64,000 nucleotides of DNA from Xenorhabdus kozodoii (lineage in GTDB: Bacteria; Pseudomonadota; Gammaproteobacteria; Enterobacterales; Enterobacteriaceae), in contig NZ_NJCX01000001.1 of NCBI RefSeq assembly GCF_002632875.1, forward strand, positions 234,524 to 298,523, written 5' to 3'. The notes under the pieces are model-generated. The model was not told the origin of the DNA and ran no database searches. It saw only the letters and a list, made by a program, of their open reading frames with translations. The position numbers and the translations under genes are program-made. The first letter of the stretch is position 1, and every line of letters begins with the position of its first letter. This document shows positions 18,625-26,801 of this stretch, piece after piece.

Positions 18625-19422
18625 ATGAGAATTAACTCCTTGACTATCGCAGGAACGGATCCTAGCGGTGGTGCCGGCATTCAAGCCGATTTAAAAACTT
18701 TTTCCGCACTTGGCGCCTATGGTACGACAGTGATCACTGCCTTGGTTGCGCAAAATACGTTGGGCGTACAATCGGTCTATGAGATTGATCCCCTCTTTGT
18801 CGCTGCTCAGCTAGAATCAGTGCTTTCAGATGTCAGGATAGACAGTGCCAAAATTGGTATGTTGTCGAATGCGTCTAATATCGCTGTAATAGCGCAGTCG
18901 TTGCAGCGTTATCCCATTCCTTACGTTGTGTTGGATACCGTCATGGTAGCGAAAAGTGGTGATCCTTTGTTATCGCCAGAGGCCATGACCGCAATGGTAG
19001 AGCAGTTACTGCCGAACGTCTCTTTGATCACCCCCAATTTACCGGAAGCGGCAGCCATGTTGGAATGTGATCTTGCTGATACCGAAGATGAAATGATACG
19101 TCAAGGGAGAGCATTACGTTCAATGGGGTGCCAGGCAGTTTTATTGAAGGGGGGGCATTTGGATAATGAGGAAAGCCCAGATTGGCTTTTTACCTCGGAA
19201 GGGGAGTGGCGTTTTACCGCTCCCAGAGTAAATACCCGGCATACACATGGGACGGGGTGTACTTTATCCGCAGCCCTTGCTGCATTGCGCCCGCGTTATT
19301 CTGATTGGCAAAGCACGTTACCGGTTGCCAAAACCTACTTACAAAATGCACTGACACACGCAGACAGTTTGCAAGTCGGTCATGGTATTGGGCCTGTCCA
19401 CCATTTTCATCAATGGTGGTGA
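18625..19422 (+). CDS. thiD: ThiD, HMP/HMP-phosphate kinase
   Basis: Phosphorylates hydroxymethylpyrimidine and its monophosphate to supply the pyrimidine half of thiamine. 265 aa from ATG 18625 (AGGA 9 bases upstream; a GTG at 18607 is a less likely start). The ribokinase-fold signatures are present: AGTDPSGGAGIQADLKTFSALGAYG, LDTVMVAKSGDPLL, and the C-terminal anion hole NTRHTHGTGCTLSAALAA. It follows the TPP riboswitch directly; the thiM gene that comes first in the E. coli thiM-thiD operon is absent. It is convergent with fbaB. Confidence 0.95.
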   Translation: MRINSLTIAGTDPSGGAGIQADLKTFSALGAYGTTVITALVAQNTLGVQSVYEIDPLFVAAQLESVLSDVRIDSAKIGMLSNASNIAVIAQSLQRYPIPYVVLDTVMVAKSGDPLLSPEAMTAMVEQLLPNVSLITPNLPEAAAMLECDLADTEDEMIRQGRALRSMGCQAVLLKGGHLDNEESPDWLFTSEGEWRFTAPRVNTRHTHGTGCTLSAALAALRPRYSDWQSTLPVAKTYLQNALTHADSLQVGHGIGPVHHFHQWW

Positions 19423-19481
19423 GAAATAAAATTGCTTTTGAAGAATGGGGATACCGCGATCCCCATCTTGGAAGTAGTGAA

Positions 19482-20531
19482 CTAAGCGATAGTCACTTTC
19501 TTATCGAGATAAACATCCTGTACGGAGTGAATTAACTCAACACCCTCTTTCATCGATTTTTTGAACGCCTTGCGGCCAAGGATCAAGCCCATTCCTCCCG
19601 CCCGTTTGTTGATAACAGCGGTGCGGACAGAATCACTTAAATCATTGTTTCCAGAAGCGCCACCAGAATTAATTAATCCCGCGCGTCCCATATAACAGTT
19701 GGCAATTTGATAGCGAACGAGATCAATCGGATGTTCAGTGGTTAATTTGCTATAGACACGGTTATCCGTATGCCCGAATTTAATGGCAGTATAGCCACCA
19801 TTATTTTCAGCCATTTTTTGTTTAACAATATCGGCACCAATCGTGGCTGCCAGATGATTCGCCTGTCCGGTTAAATCGGCACTGGTATGGTAATCGACTC
19901 CCTCTTTCTTGAAAGCAGGATTACGCAAATAAGCCCATAACACAGTAACCATACCGAGTTCGTGGGCGCGTTCAAAGGCGGCTGAAATTTCTTCTATTTG
20001 GCGACGTGATTCGGGAGAGCCGTAATAGATTGTTGCGCCTACCGCAACTGCGCCCATGTTAAATGCCTGCTCGACACTGGCATACAACGTTTGATCATAT
20101 TGGGCGGGATAGGTCAAAGTCTCATTGTGATTGAGCTTAACCAGAAACGGGATCTTATGAGCATAACGGCGAGAAACCGAGGCCAAAACACCGTAAGTTG
20201 AAGCAACACAGTTACAGCCTGCCTCAATCGCCAGTTCAACGATATTTTTGGGATCAAAATAGAGAGGATTAGCGGCAAAAGAAGCGCTGGCTGAATGTTC
20301 AACCCCCTGATCGACTGGCAAAATAGAGAGATAACCCGTACCTGCCAGACGTCCATGATCCAGCAAGGTTTGCATGGAACGAAGCACAGTATTAGGACGA
20401 TTATTTTCGAGCATTACTCTATCGACGAAATCTGTACCTGGGAGATAGAGATTTTCACGTGGAATGGTATTGCACTGATGTTGCAATAAACTCTCTGCGT
20501 CTTTTCCTAACAACTTAACGATATCAGTCAT
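19482..20531 (-). CDS. fbaB: Class I fructose-bisphosphate aldolase FbaB
   Basis: DhnA-type Schiff-base aldolase that interconverts fructose-1,6-bisphosphate with DHAP and glyceraldehyde-3-phosphate, mainly during gluconeogenesis in E. coli. 349 aa (E. coli 350). Seen: [21 protein letters not shown] near residue 65, the Lys-containing strand [14 protein letters not shown], and [17 protein letters not shown] near the C-terminus. GGAG precedes the ATG. Pairing with thiD tail to tail matches the E. coli neighbourhood. Confidence 0.95.
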   Translation of the reverse strand: MTDIVKLLGKDAESLLQHQCNTIPRENLYLPGTDFVDRVMLENNRPNTVLRSMQTLLDHGRLAGTGYLSILPVDQGVEHSASASFAANPLYFDPKNIVELAIEAGCNCVASTYGVLASVSRRYAHKIPFLVKLNHNETLTYPAQYDQTLYASVEQAFNMGAVAVGATIYYGSPESRRQIEEISAAFERAHELGMVTVLWAYLRNPAFKKEGVDYHTSADLTGQANHLAATIGADIVKQKMAENNGGYTAIKFGHTDNRVYSKLTTEHPIDLVRYQIANCYMGRAGLINSGGASGNNDLSDSVRTAVINKRAGGMGLILGRKAFKKSMKEGVELIHSVQDVYLDKKVTIA

Positions 20532-20950
20532 GATTAACTCCAGTTTGCAAAAGGCGCTACTGATTGTTATTTATATTTACTTTGATCACAAGGCAAGTGG
20601 AGAGGGAAGCCGCAGTGGATCGCTTCAGTTAAGACAAATCTCGCTAAAATTTCACCATTTTGTATAGCAATAAAGTGAAATAATATGGATCTGATGCAGT
20701 GATAAATATTGGCGTCGTTCAATAATTGGATAATTTGGATTATTTTTTCTCAAAATTTCCTTCATTAAACTGAATAAATCCTCTTGATATTTATCAAGAG
20801 GGGGGTTTTGGGGATTACTGTAAAAAAGGTGGCTCATTGAGGTTTAATAAATGACCAATCTGGAACGATAAACATAAATTAATTTAATGATTAATGATCA
20901 TGGGTATTTTTATAACGCTTTGATTTTATTGTGTTTTAATTTATTGTCAT

Positions 20951-21042
20951 AAAAGAAAAGGCCAGCCCAAGGGAGATTGAGCTAGCCAAGGAGGTGGTTC
21001 CTAGTCTTACAATAAAACTTTTTTAGTTATTTATTTTTCAGG
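20951..21042 (-). ncRNA. cyaR: CyaR (RyeE) small RNA
   Basis: Hfq-binding sRNA that in E. coli and Salmonella base-pairs with ompX, nadE, luxS and other mRNAs. On the minus strand the sequence starts TGAAAAATAAATAAC, has the conserved seed loop AGGAACCACCTCCTT (complement of about 20991-21005), a segment AATCTCCCTT, and a terminator stem GGCTAGC/GCTGGCC ending in TTTTCTTTT at 20951. Order and sequence match E. coli CyaR closely. It is adjacent to trhP (yegQ), as in E. coli. Length is about 90 nt against 87. Confidence 0.9.
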
Positions 21043-21046
21043 GCTG

Positions 21047-21089
21047 ATAATACGAGAAATAAATTAGCATTGATGTGATCTGTTTCTAA
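21047..21089 (-). promoter_or_regulatory. cyaR promoter with CRP site
   Basis: On the minus strand a TATTAT -10 (complement of 21047-21052) sits 5-6 bases before the predicted RNA start. A CRP-type sequence, TGTGA (21074-21078) N6 TCTAA (21085-21089), is centred about 40 bases upstream, the class II position, and takes the place of a -35. One half-site is perfect and the other 3/5. CRP activation of cyaR is known in E. coli. Confidence 0.65.
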
Positions 21090-21130
21090 AAAAGTAGATT
21101 AATTTCTTTAAAAACCTATTTCGATTTATT

Positions 21131-22501
21131 TTACTTGCCATTTTGTGGATAAGGTGTCCGGGTATTGCCACTTTTTAGGTTTCGAATAAGTAAAGCATAA
21201 TCCAACTTAATTTCTTCAGGAATAGGGAGATAAACGATATGTCCATCACCTGGTGCAACTTCCACGGCTTGGCCTTTTTTATTTGTCATGGTTTCTAACG
21301 TAAAATTAATATTGCCAGATGGCGTCATCAGTTCCAGACGATCTCCGATCAGAAATTTATTCTTCACGACAACTTCTGCCAAGCCATTGACTCGATTGCC
21401 CGTCAATTCACCAACAAATTGTTGGCTGTCTGACACTGAATGACCGTATTCGTAAGTTTGGTAAGCATCATGGGTATGGCGGCGCAGGAAACCTTCCGTA
21501 TAGCCACGATGTGCCAAACCTTCCAATGTAGTCATCAGTGTTGAATCGAACGGTTTTCCGGCAACGGCATCATCTATAGCACGACGATATACCTGGGCAG
21601 TGCGGGCACAATAATAGAAAGATTTGGTGCGGCCTTCGATTTTCAGTGAATGGACGCCCATCTTTGTTAATCTTTCCACATGTTCAATGGCACGTAAGTC
21701 TTTGGAGTTCATGATATAAGTACCATGTTCATCTTCAAACGCTGACATATATTCGCCAGGACGCTTGGCTTCTTCTATCATGAATACCTTATCTGTTGGT
21801 GCGCCTTGACCCAGTGTTGGCTCAATACTTTTGACCGGAATAGGATCGTGCTGGTGGACAATATTGCCGGTACTATCTTCCTTGCCTTCTTGCACATTGT
21901 ATTCCCAGCGACAGGCGTTAGTGCATGTGCCCTGATTGGGATCGCGCTTGTTAATATAGCCTGATAACAGACAGCGGCCAGAATAAGCCATACAGAGTGC
22001 GCCATGCACAAAAATCTCAAGTTCCATATCGGGTACTTGCTGTCGGATTTCAGCGATTTCTTCCAGCGAGAGTTCACGGGAAAGGATGACTCGTGTCAGT
22101 CCCATTTGTTGCCAGAATTTGACTGTCGCCCAGTTAACTGCGTTAGCTTGAACTGAAAGATGAATATCTATTTCAGGGAATGTTTCACGCACCATCATAA
22201 TCAAGCCCGGATCAGACATAATCAATGCATCAGGCCCCATTTCCACAACGGGTCTTAAGTCGCGGATAAAAGTTTTCAGCTTTGCATTATGTGGGGCAAT
22301 ATTGACGACGACATAAAAACGCTTACCTAATTCGTGCGCTTCTTTAATGCCCTGGGCCAATGTCTCATGGTTAAATTCATTATTGCGAACACGCAGGCTA
22401 TAACGGGGTTGTCCGGCATAAATAGCATCTGCGCCATAAGCGAATGCGTAACGCATGTTTTTCAAGGAGCCGGCAGGAGAAAGTAATTCTGGAGTAAACA
22501 T
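21131..22501 (-). CDS. trhP: TrhP (YegQ), tRNA U34 hydroxylation protein
   Basis: Peptidase-U32 family protein of 456 aa (E. coli 453). In E. coli TrhP, using prephenate, makes 5-hydroxyuridine at tRNA position 34, the precursor of cmo5U. The U32 signature is EIFVHGALCMAYSGRCLLSGYINKRDPNQGTCTNACRW at about residues 163-200, with cysteines able to hold an Fe-S cluster. The C-terminal domain (FVGELTGNRVNGLAEVVVKNKFLIGDRLEL) is a beta-barrel-like segment. A full MITE-like element lies in the upstream spacer and may carry into its leader. Confidence 0.93.
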   Translation of the reverse strand: MFTPELLSPAGSLKNMRYAFAYGADAIYAGQPRYSLRVRNNEFNHETLAQGIKEAHELGKRFYVVVNIAPHNAKLKTFIRDLRPVVEMGPDALIMSDPGLIMMVRETFPEIDIHLSVQANAVNWATVKFWQQMGLTRVILSRELSLEEIAEIRQQVPDMELEIFVHGALCMAYSGRCLLSGYINKRDPNQGTCTNACRWEYNVQEGKEDSTGNIVHQHDPIPVKSIEPTLGQGAPTDKVFMIEEAKRPGEYMSAFEDEHGTYIMNSKDLRAIEHVERLTKMGVHSLKIEGRTKSFYYCARTAQVYRRAIDDAVAGKPFDSTLMTTLEGLAHRGYTEGFLRRHTHDAYQTYEYGHSVSDSQQFVGELTGNRVNGLAEVVVKNKFLIGDRLELMTPSGNINFTLETMTNKKGQAVEVAPGDGHIVYLPIPEEIKLDYALLIRNLKSGNTRTPYPQNGK

Positions 22502-22630
22502 ATTCTTAACGTTCTCGATCTGAGTTCAAGTCAGCCCTTACCTAGCTTTCATTACCATTACTAAGGGTAAGGTTTAAAGGAGGGGGATTTTAACGCTTCT
22601 CCTACCATTAGCACAAATATATTATGGGAA

Positions 22631-22735
22631 TATCCCCGTCGCCTTTCAAGATGCGTTTTATATCTCCCCGCGCAGCGGGGAGATATAAGCACTTCCATTG
22701 GTTTGCAAACTGCAACTTGAAGTTGGATTGGTATA
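22631..22735. mobile_element. 105-bp MITE-like element, full copy
   Basis: Left end TATCCCCGTCGCCTTTCAAG, right end (read inward on the minus strand) TATACCAATCCAACTTCAAG, and a central palindrome built on CTCCCCGC/GCGGGGAG. Exactly the same length as the copy at 60748-60852. No coding capacity. The ends are imperfect inverted repeats sharing TTCAAG-TGC, as expected for a short non-autonomous element. Confidence 0.75.
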
Positions 22736-22841
22736 TAACGATGCTACGTTGCGTATAAAACCGGTTGAAAATATCTATGGACTGACTTGGCGTTGGGAGA
22801 AAGCGCGCCGTCGATACGGCGCGAATCATCCATTGTACTTG

Positions 22842-23186
22842 TTAATGTTGTTTGGTCAGATCACGAATTTTCTCCGTTGGTCCGACTTTCATGACAGATT
22901 GCATACATTTTTTTACGCTTGCTTCATTGGCATGAGTTTCACTGGTCGCAATAATCTGATGGTTTCGGGCTTTCAGGACAAAATAAGGTTTGCCCGATTT
23001 GTTTTTTCTCACTTCATGGCGAGTCTTATCGGGAGAGTTGACTTGCACAGAGTGAATACCCTTATTGGCGGAAGCCTTGGTGGTATACATTTCGCTGCTC
23101 AGAATAATGTCACCGTTTGTTGCCACCAGATTGAAATAAAATTGCCCGTTCTTTGTTTTCTTAAGATCATAATGCCCAGTAGCCAT
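22842..23186 (-). CDS. yegP: YegP, tandem DUF1508 protein
   Basis: 114 aa (E. coli YegP 110) made of two copies of the DUF1508 fold: first GQFYFNLVATNGDIILSSEMYTTKASANKGIHSVQ, then GKPYFVLKARNHQIIATSETHANEASVKKCMQSV. The function is unknown; the fold is small, cytosolic and dimer-like. Starts MATGHYDLKKTKNG with AGGAGAATTTC upstream. The gene pair yegP-trhP is conserved in E. coli. Confidence 0.9.
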   Translation of the reverse strand: MATGHYDLKKTKNGQFYFNLVATNGDIILSSEMYTTKASANKGIHSVQVNSPDKTRHEVRKNKSGKPYFVLKARNHQIIATSETHANEASVKKCMQSVMKVGPTEKIRDLTKQH

Positions 23187-23442
23187 AAGAAATTCTCCTG
23201 ATTGGGTAATTATCAGCTTAAGTTTAGCCTGAATTTTGTACAGTCAAACAGATTGACGAGAAAAATTTATTGCCTGTCCTGCTATTTTATAGCGCATGAT
23301 GACTATTTTGTATTGGTCGATTAATTTGTAACGGCTTCCAAATTGGATGTTGTACGAATATATTACAGTATCTCTTTCAGAGATAAATACACACCGTTGC
23401 AATCATCACTTGCTTAATTCAGCCTGTCATTAGGAGTTTTCC

Positions 23443-24600
23443 ATGCCTATAGCTATTTGGGTTTTGGCCATAGCGACATTTGGGATCGCGACAACCGAAT
23501 TTATTGTCGCGGGTTTACTCCCTGAAATCGCAACTGAATTTAATATTTCAATACCCACTGCGGGGAATATGGTAACTAGCTATGCACTGGGTGTATTTGT
23601 TGGGGCGCCCATGTTAATCATACTGGGAGGACGTATAGAAAGGAAAAAGATGCTTTCCATGTTGATGGTATTATTTATCATCGGCAATGCGCTGACTACG
23701 TTTTCCCCAACATTTTATCTGGCAATTATTGGTCGGATTATAGCCTCCCTAACCCACGGTGCTTTTATGGGGATCGGTGCGATTATTGCTGCTGAACTGG
23801 TGTCTGAAAATAAAAAAACCACCGCCATTGCATTTATGTTTAGTGGAATGACATTGGCGAATTTGGTGGGAATACCCATTGGAACATGGATAGGAAAAGC
23901 CATTTCCTGGCGCATCACTTTTGCCATAATTACAGCGATTGGGATTATCGCATTAGTGGGTATTTTAATATTACTACCTAAATTCGATCAGAAAGCGCCT
24001 GCCAGTATTAAAAAGGAATTGCTGGCTTTCACCAATATCCATGTGCTTTTGGCGATGGGGATCACGGTATTAGGCCCTGCTGCATTTTTTACAACGATGA
24101 CTTATATCGCGCCATTGATGATCAATATCGCAGGATTTTCTGAGAGCGCAATAACATGGCTCCTTTTGGTTTTGGGGTTAGGATTTTTCTTTGGCAATAT
24201 TGTGGGAGGAAAGCTGGCAGATAAGGCAATGATGCCGTTACTGTATTGGACGTTAGGATTACAATCCTTAGTCTTATTTATTTTCTGGCTTTATGGAAAC
24301 AATCAATTCATTGCTTGTTTAAGTCTATTTTTAATGGCGGCATTAGGTTTTGCCACGGTATCGCCAATCCAGCGTCTGGTGATGGATAAAGCTCAGGAGG
24401 CTGGTGCAGCTAATCTTGTTTCCTCGGTTAATATTGGATTCTTTAATTTAGGCAATGCCGTCGGTGCGTGGTTAGGCGGCGTGATTATCGCATCTCATTA
24501 TGGCTACACCTCCCTCAATTTGGCAGGTGGTCTATTGGCCTTAATGGCATTGTTATTAGCTGTCATTTCAGGTCTTATCGATCATAAAAGAACGCAATAA
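23443..24600 (+). CDS. AraJ-like MFS exporter
   Basis: 385-aa major facilitator transporter of the DHA1 drug:H+ antiporter type with 12 membrane segments. N-terminus WVLAIATFGIATTEFIVAGLLPEIATEFNISIPTAGNMVTSYALGV, loop 2-3 GGRIERKKML, and motif C-like GMTLANLVGIPIGTWIG are characteristic. Similar to AraJ and YdhP; the substrate is unknown. Ribosome site AGGAG. It is convergent with baeR, in a place where E. coli has none; the E. coli mdtABC operon instead has its own MFS gene mdtD, which is missing here. The two MFS proteins are not equivalent by sequence as far as I can judge. Confidence 0.85.
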   Translation: MPIAIWVLAIATFGIATTEFIVAGLLPEIATEFNISIPTAGNMVTSYALGVFVGAPMLIILGGRIERKKMLSMLMVLFIIGNALTTFSPTFYLAIIGRIIASLTHGAFMGIGAIIAAELVSENKKTTAIAFMFSGMTLANLVGIPIGTWIGKAISWRITFAIITAIGIIALVGILILLPKFDQKAPASIKKELLAFTNIHVLLAMGITVLGPAAFFTTMTYIAPLMINIAGFSESAITWLLLVLGLGFFFGNIVGGKLADKAMMPLLYWTLGLQSLVLFIFWLYGNNQFIACLSLFLMAALGFATVSPIQRLVMDKAQEAGAANLVSSVNIGFFNLGNAVGAWLGGVIIASHYGYTSLNLAGGLLALMALLLAVISGLIDHKRTQ

Positions 24601-24670
24601 CATGCCAAAATGTAGGACATCCTGGCGCGAGGAGTAACCGTCACTGGCATGGTTAATGCCGGTGGCTGTG

Positions 24671-25378
24671 TCACAGTAAACGGCAGATTTCTGCTTCCCA
24701 GCGATAGCCCAACCCATAAATGGAACGGATAAAAGATTTATCCCCGTCCAATTGCTCCAGCTTCCTACGCAAGTTTTTAATGTGGCTATCAATAGTACGA
24801 TCATTCACAATGCGATGATCGTTATAAAGGTTATTCAATAGTTGATCACGGGAAAAAACACGCCCTGGTTGGCTGGATATAATTTTGAGCAGACGGAACT
24901 CAACAGGGGTCAGTTCCAGCACCTGTTCAAAATAATGTGCCTGAAATTGGTTTTCATCAATAGTCAGGGAACCTTGTTCAGTGATGATATCTTTCGGGCG
25001 GTAGCAACGGCGTAAGATGGTTTTGACTCTGGCAATCATTTCCCGTGGGCTATAAGGTTTGCAGATATAATCGTCAGCCCCAATTTCTAAGCCGAGGAGC
25101 CGATCAATTTCTTCCGTTTTCGCTGTCATCATCACAATCGGGATATCTGAAAACTTGCGGATTTCCCGGCAGACCGACAACCCATCAAGACCAGGCAGCA
25201 TAAGATCAAGCAAGATAATATGGGGATGGTATTTTTGAACATGAGCGATGACTTCATCACCACGTTTGAGCCATTGGGTTTGGTAATCCGCCGATTGTAG
25301 ATAATCAACCAGCAGTTGCCCCAACTTGGGTTCATCTTCAACGATGAGAACAGTATATTGTATAAGAGGTGTACTCAT
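24671..25378 (-). CDS. baeR: BaeR response regulator
   Basis: OmpR-type activator of envelope-stress efflux genes (mdtABC, acrD and spy in E. coli). 235 aa. The receiver has Asp in [22 protein letters not shown] and Lys in [10 protein letters not shown]; the winged helix has [26 protein letters not shown] and [12 protein letters not shown]. Start ATG overlaps the baeS stop by 4 bases (ATGA), so it is translationally coupled. It is the last gene of the mdtABC-baeSR block. Confidence 0.95.
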   Translation of the reverse strand: MSTPLIQYTVLIVEDEPKLGQLLVDYLQSADYQTQWLKRGDEVIAHVQKYHPHIILLDLMLPGLDGLSVCREIRKFSDIPIVMMTAKTEEIDRLLGLEIGADDYICKPYSPREMIARVKTILRRCYRPKDIITEQGSLTIDENQFQAHYFEQVLELTPVEFRLLKIISSQPGRVFSRDQLLNNLYNDHRIVNDRTIDSHIKNLRRKLEQLDGDKSFIRSIYGLGYRWEAEICRLL

Positions 25379-26775
25379 TGTTTTTCAAGTTCAGACGATT
25401 TAGCCAACGGTAATTCCAGGTAAATTTTAATGCCACCTAAAGGTGAGCTCCCCGCGCGAATAAGCCCATCATGGGCTTCAACGATATTATAGCAAATCGC
25501 TAACCCAAGCCCTGAACCTCCGCTTGCGCGGTTACGGGACGATTCGCAACGATAAAAACGTTCAAAAACATACTGACATTGTTCAGTCGTCAGTCCCGGT
25601 TCACTATCCTGCATATCCAATATCCATTTTTGCTGATCTGAATCTCCACGAATGATCACTTTTCCATACTCGTTAGTGTAACGTAGGCTGTTTTCCAGCA
25701 AATTGTGAAATAATTGGGTCAGCCGATTTGGATCGGCAAAGATGACCACATTTTCTTTTAAATTAACTAAGATATCTATTTTTTTATGCACAAAGCGGCC
25801 GTGATAATTCGCCACAGAGATTTGCAGTAATTCACTGACATTAACCCGCTCTTTTCTATAGGCCAGTGAGCCACGATTAGACAGGGATAATAAATGCAGA
25901 TCATCAACCAGTTTTGCCAGGGTAGTCACTTCCGTGAGCAAGGAATGGAGCGTTTCCTGTGTTGGTTTGCGCACGCCATCTTGTAAGGCTTCCAACTCAC
26001 CACGCAAAACAGAGAGTGGCGTGCGTAATTCATGGGAGATATCGGCCATATAATCACGGCGCATCTGTTCATTTTTTTCCAGCGTACTGGCGAGTTGGTT
26101 AAAATCTGATGCCAATTTACCTATTTCATCTTGACTGGATGGCGTGACACGCACACTGAAATCCCCTGCCGCAAGTTTATGCGTACCTTCCACCAGCCGT
26201 TTAACGGGTCTTAGAAGACCACGGGAGAGCAGAAAAGTGACGATCAATGCCAATAAGGTGGAAAAACCGATAATTGCCCAACGGGTGAATTGCTGCTGGT
26301 GGGCGAAACTAATATCAGCCTGACGAGTAATTTTGTCGGATGTGCTGACAATGACCCAACCGACAATATTATTTTTATGGGTGACTGGCTCGCGATAACT
26401 TTCCGCCGGAATATCATTAGAATGTCCTACCAAACGATTCATATGATTATCCACGATCCAAAATTGGGGACGCCAACCATGAGACTTGGTTTTTTGATCG
26501 GGATTGTCACCCTGTTCAATCGTACGGATGATTTGAAATATCGCCCGATCATTTTGAGTCAGAAACCGCCAATTGCCATATTGCTGGTATTGTTCCGTCA
26601 ATGCTTCTGCCAGCCTATTTGCCCTGGTCTGGCTATTTTGCTTGATATAGCCAATAAAACCGTGCTGGAAGCTGAGGTAAATGGCCCAATGCATTGTGAC
26701 TAATACCAGCATACAGGTGGCAAAAATTGCCAGAAACAATTTACCACTGATGCCCATTCTTAGCCTAAATTTCAT
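25375..26775 (-). CDS. baeS: BaeS sensor histidine kinase
   Basis: 466-aa inner-membrane kinase that senses envelope stress (indole, tannins, misfolded proteins) and phosphorylates BaeR. TM1 at about residues 10-32 and TM2 about 165-185 frame a periplasmic sensor; HAMP follows, then the H-box [18 protein letters not shown] near 248, N-box [15 protein letters not shown] and G-box [21 protein letters not shown]. It begins 26 bases after the mdtC stop. Confidence 0.95.
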   Translation of the reverse strand: MKFRLRMGISGKLFLAIFATCMLVLVTMHWAIYLSFQHGFIGYIKQNSQTRANRLAEALTEQYQQYGNWRFLTQNDRAIFQIIRTIEQGDNPDQKTKSHGWRPQFWIVDNHMNRLVGHSNDIPAESYREPVTHKNNIVGWVIVSTSDKITRQADISFAHQQQFTRWAIIGFSTLLALIVTFLLSRGLLRPVKRLVEGTHKLAAGDFSVRVTPSSQDEIGKLASDFNQLASTLEKNEQMRRDYMADISHELRTPLSVLRGELEALQDGVRKPTQETLHSLLTEVTTLAKLVDDLHLLSLSNRGSLAYRKERVNVSELLQISVANYHGRFVHKKIDILVNLKENVVIFADPNRLTQLFHNLLENSLRYTNEYGKVIIRGDSDQQKWILDMQDSEPGLTTEQCQYVFERFYRCESSRNRASGGSGLGLAICYNIVEAHDGLIRAGSSPLGGIKIYLELPLAKSSELEKQ

Positions 26776-26801
26776 TTTGGTTCAGTTACCTAAATCAACG
26801 A

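Noticed and set aside
20652-20837. 61-codon minus-strand ORF between fbaB and cyaR
   Set aside because: Composition is protein-like, but there is no ribosome site and a palindrome at 20781-20800 lies inside; not enough support.
22698-23201. 167-codon plus-strand ORF across the MITE-like repeat and yegP
   Set aside because: It is antisense to the conserved yegP gene and starts within a repeat.
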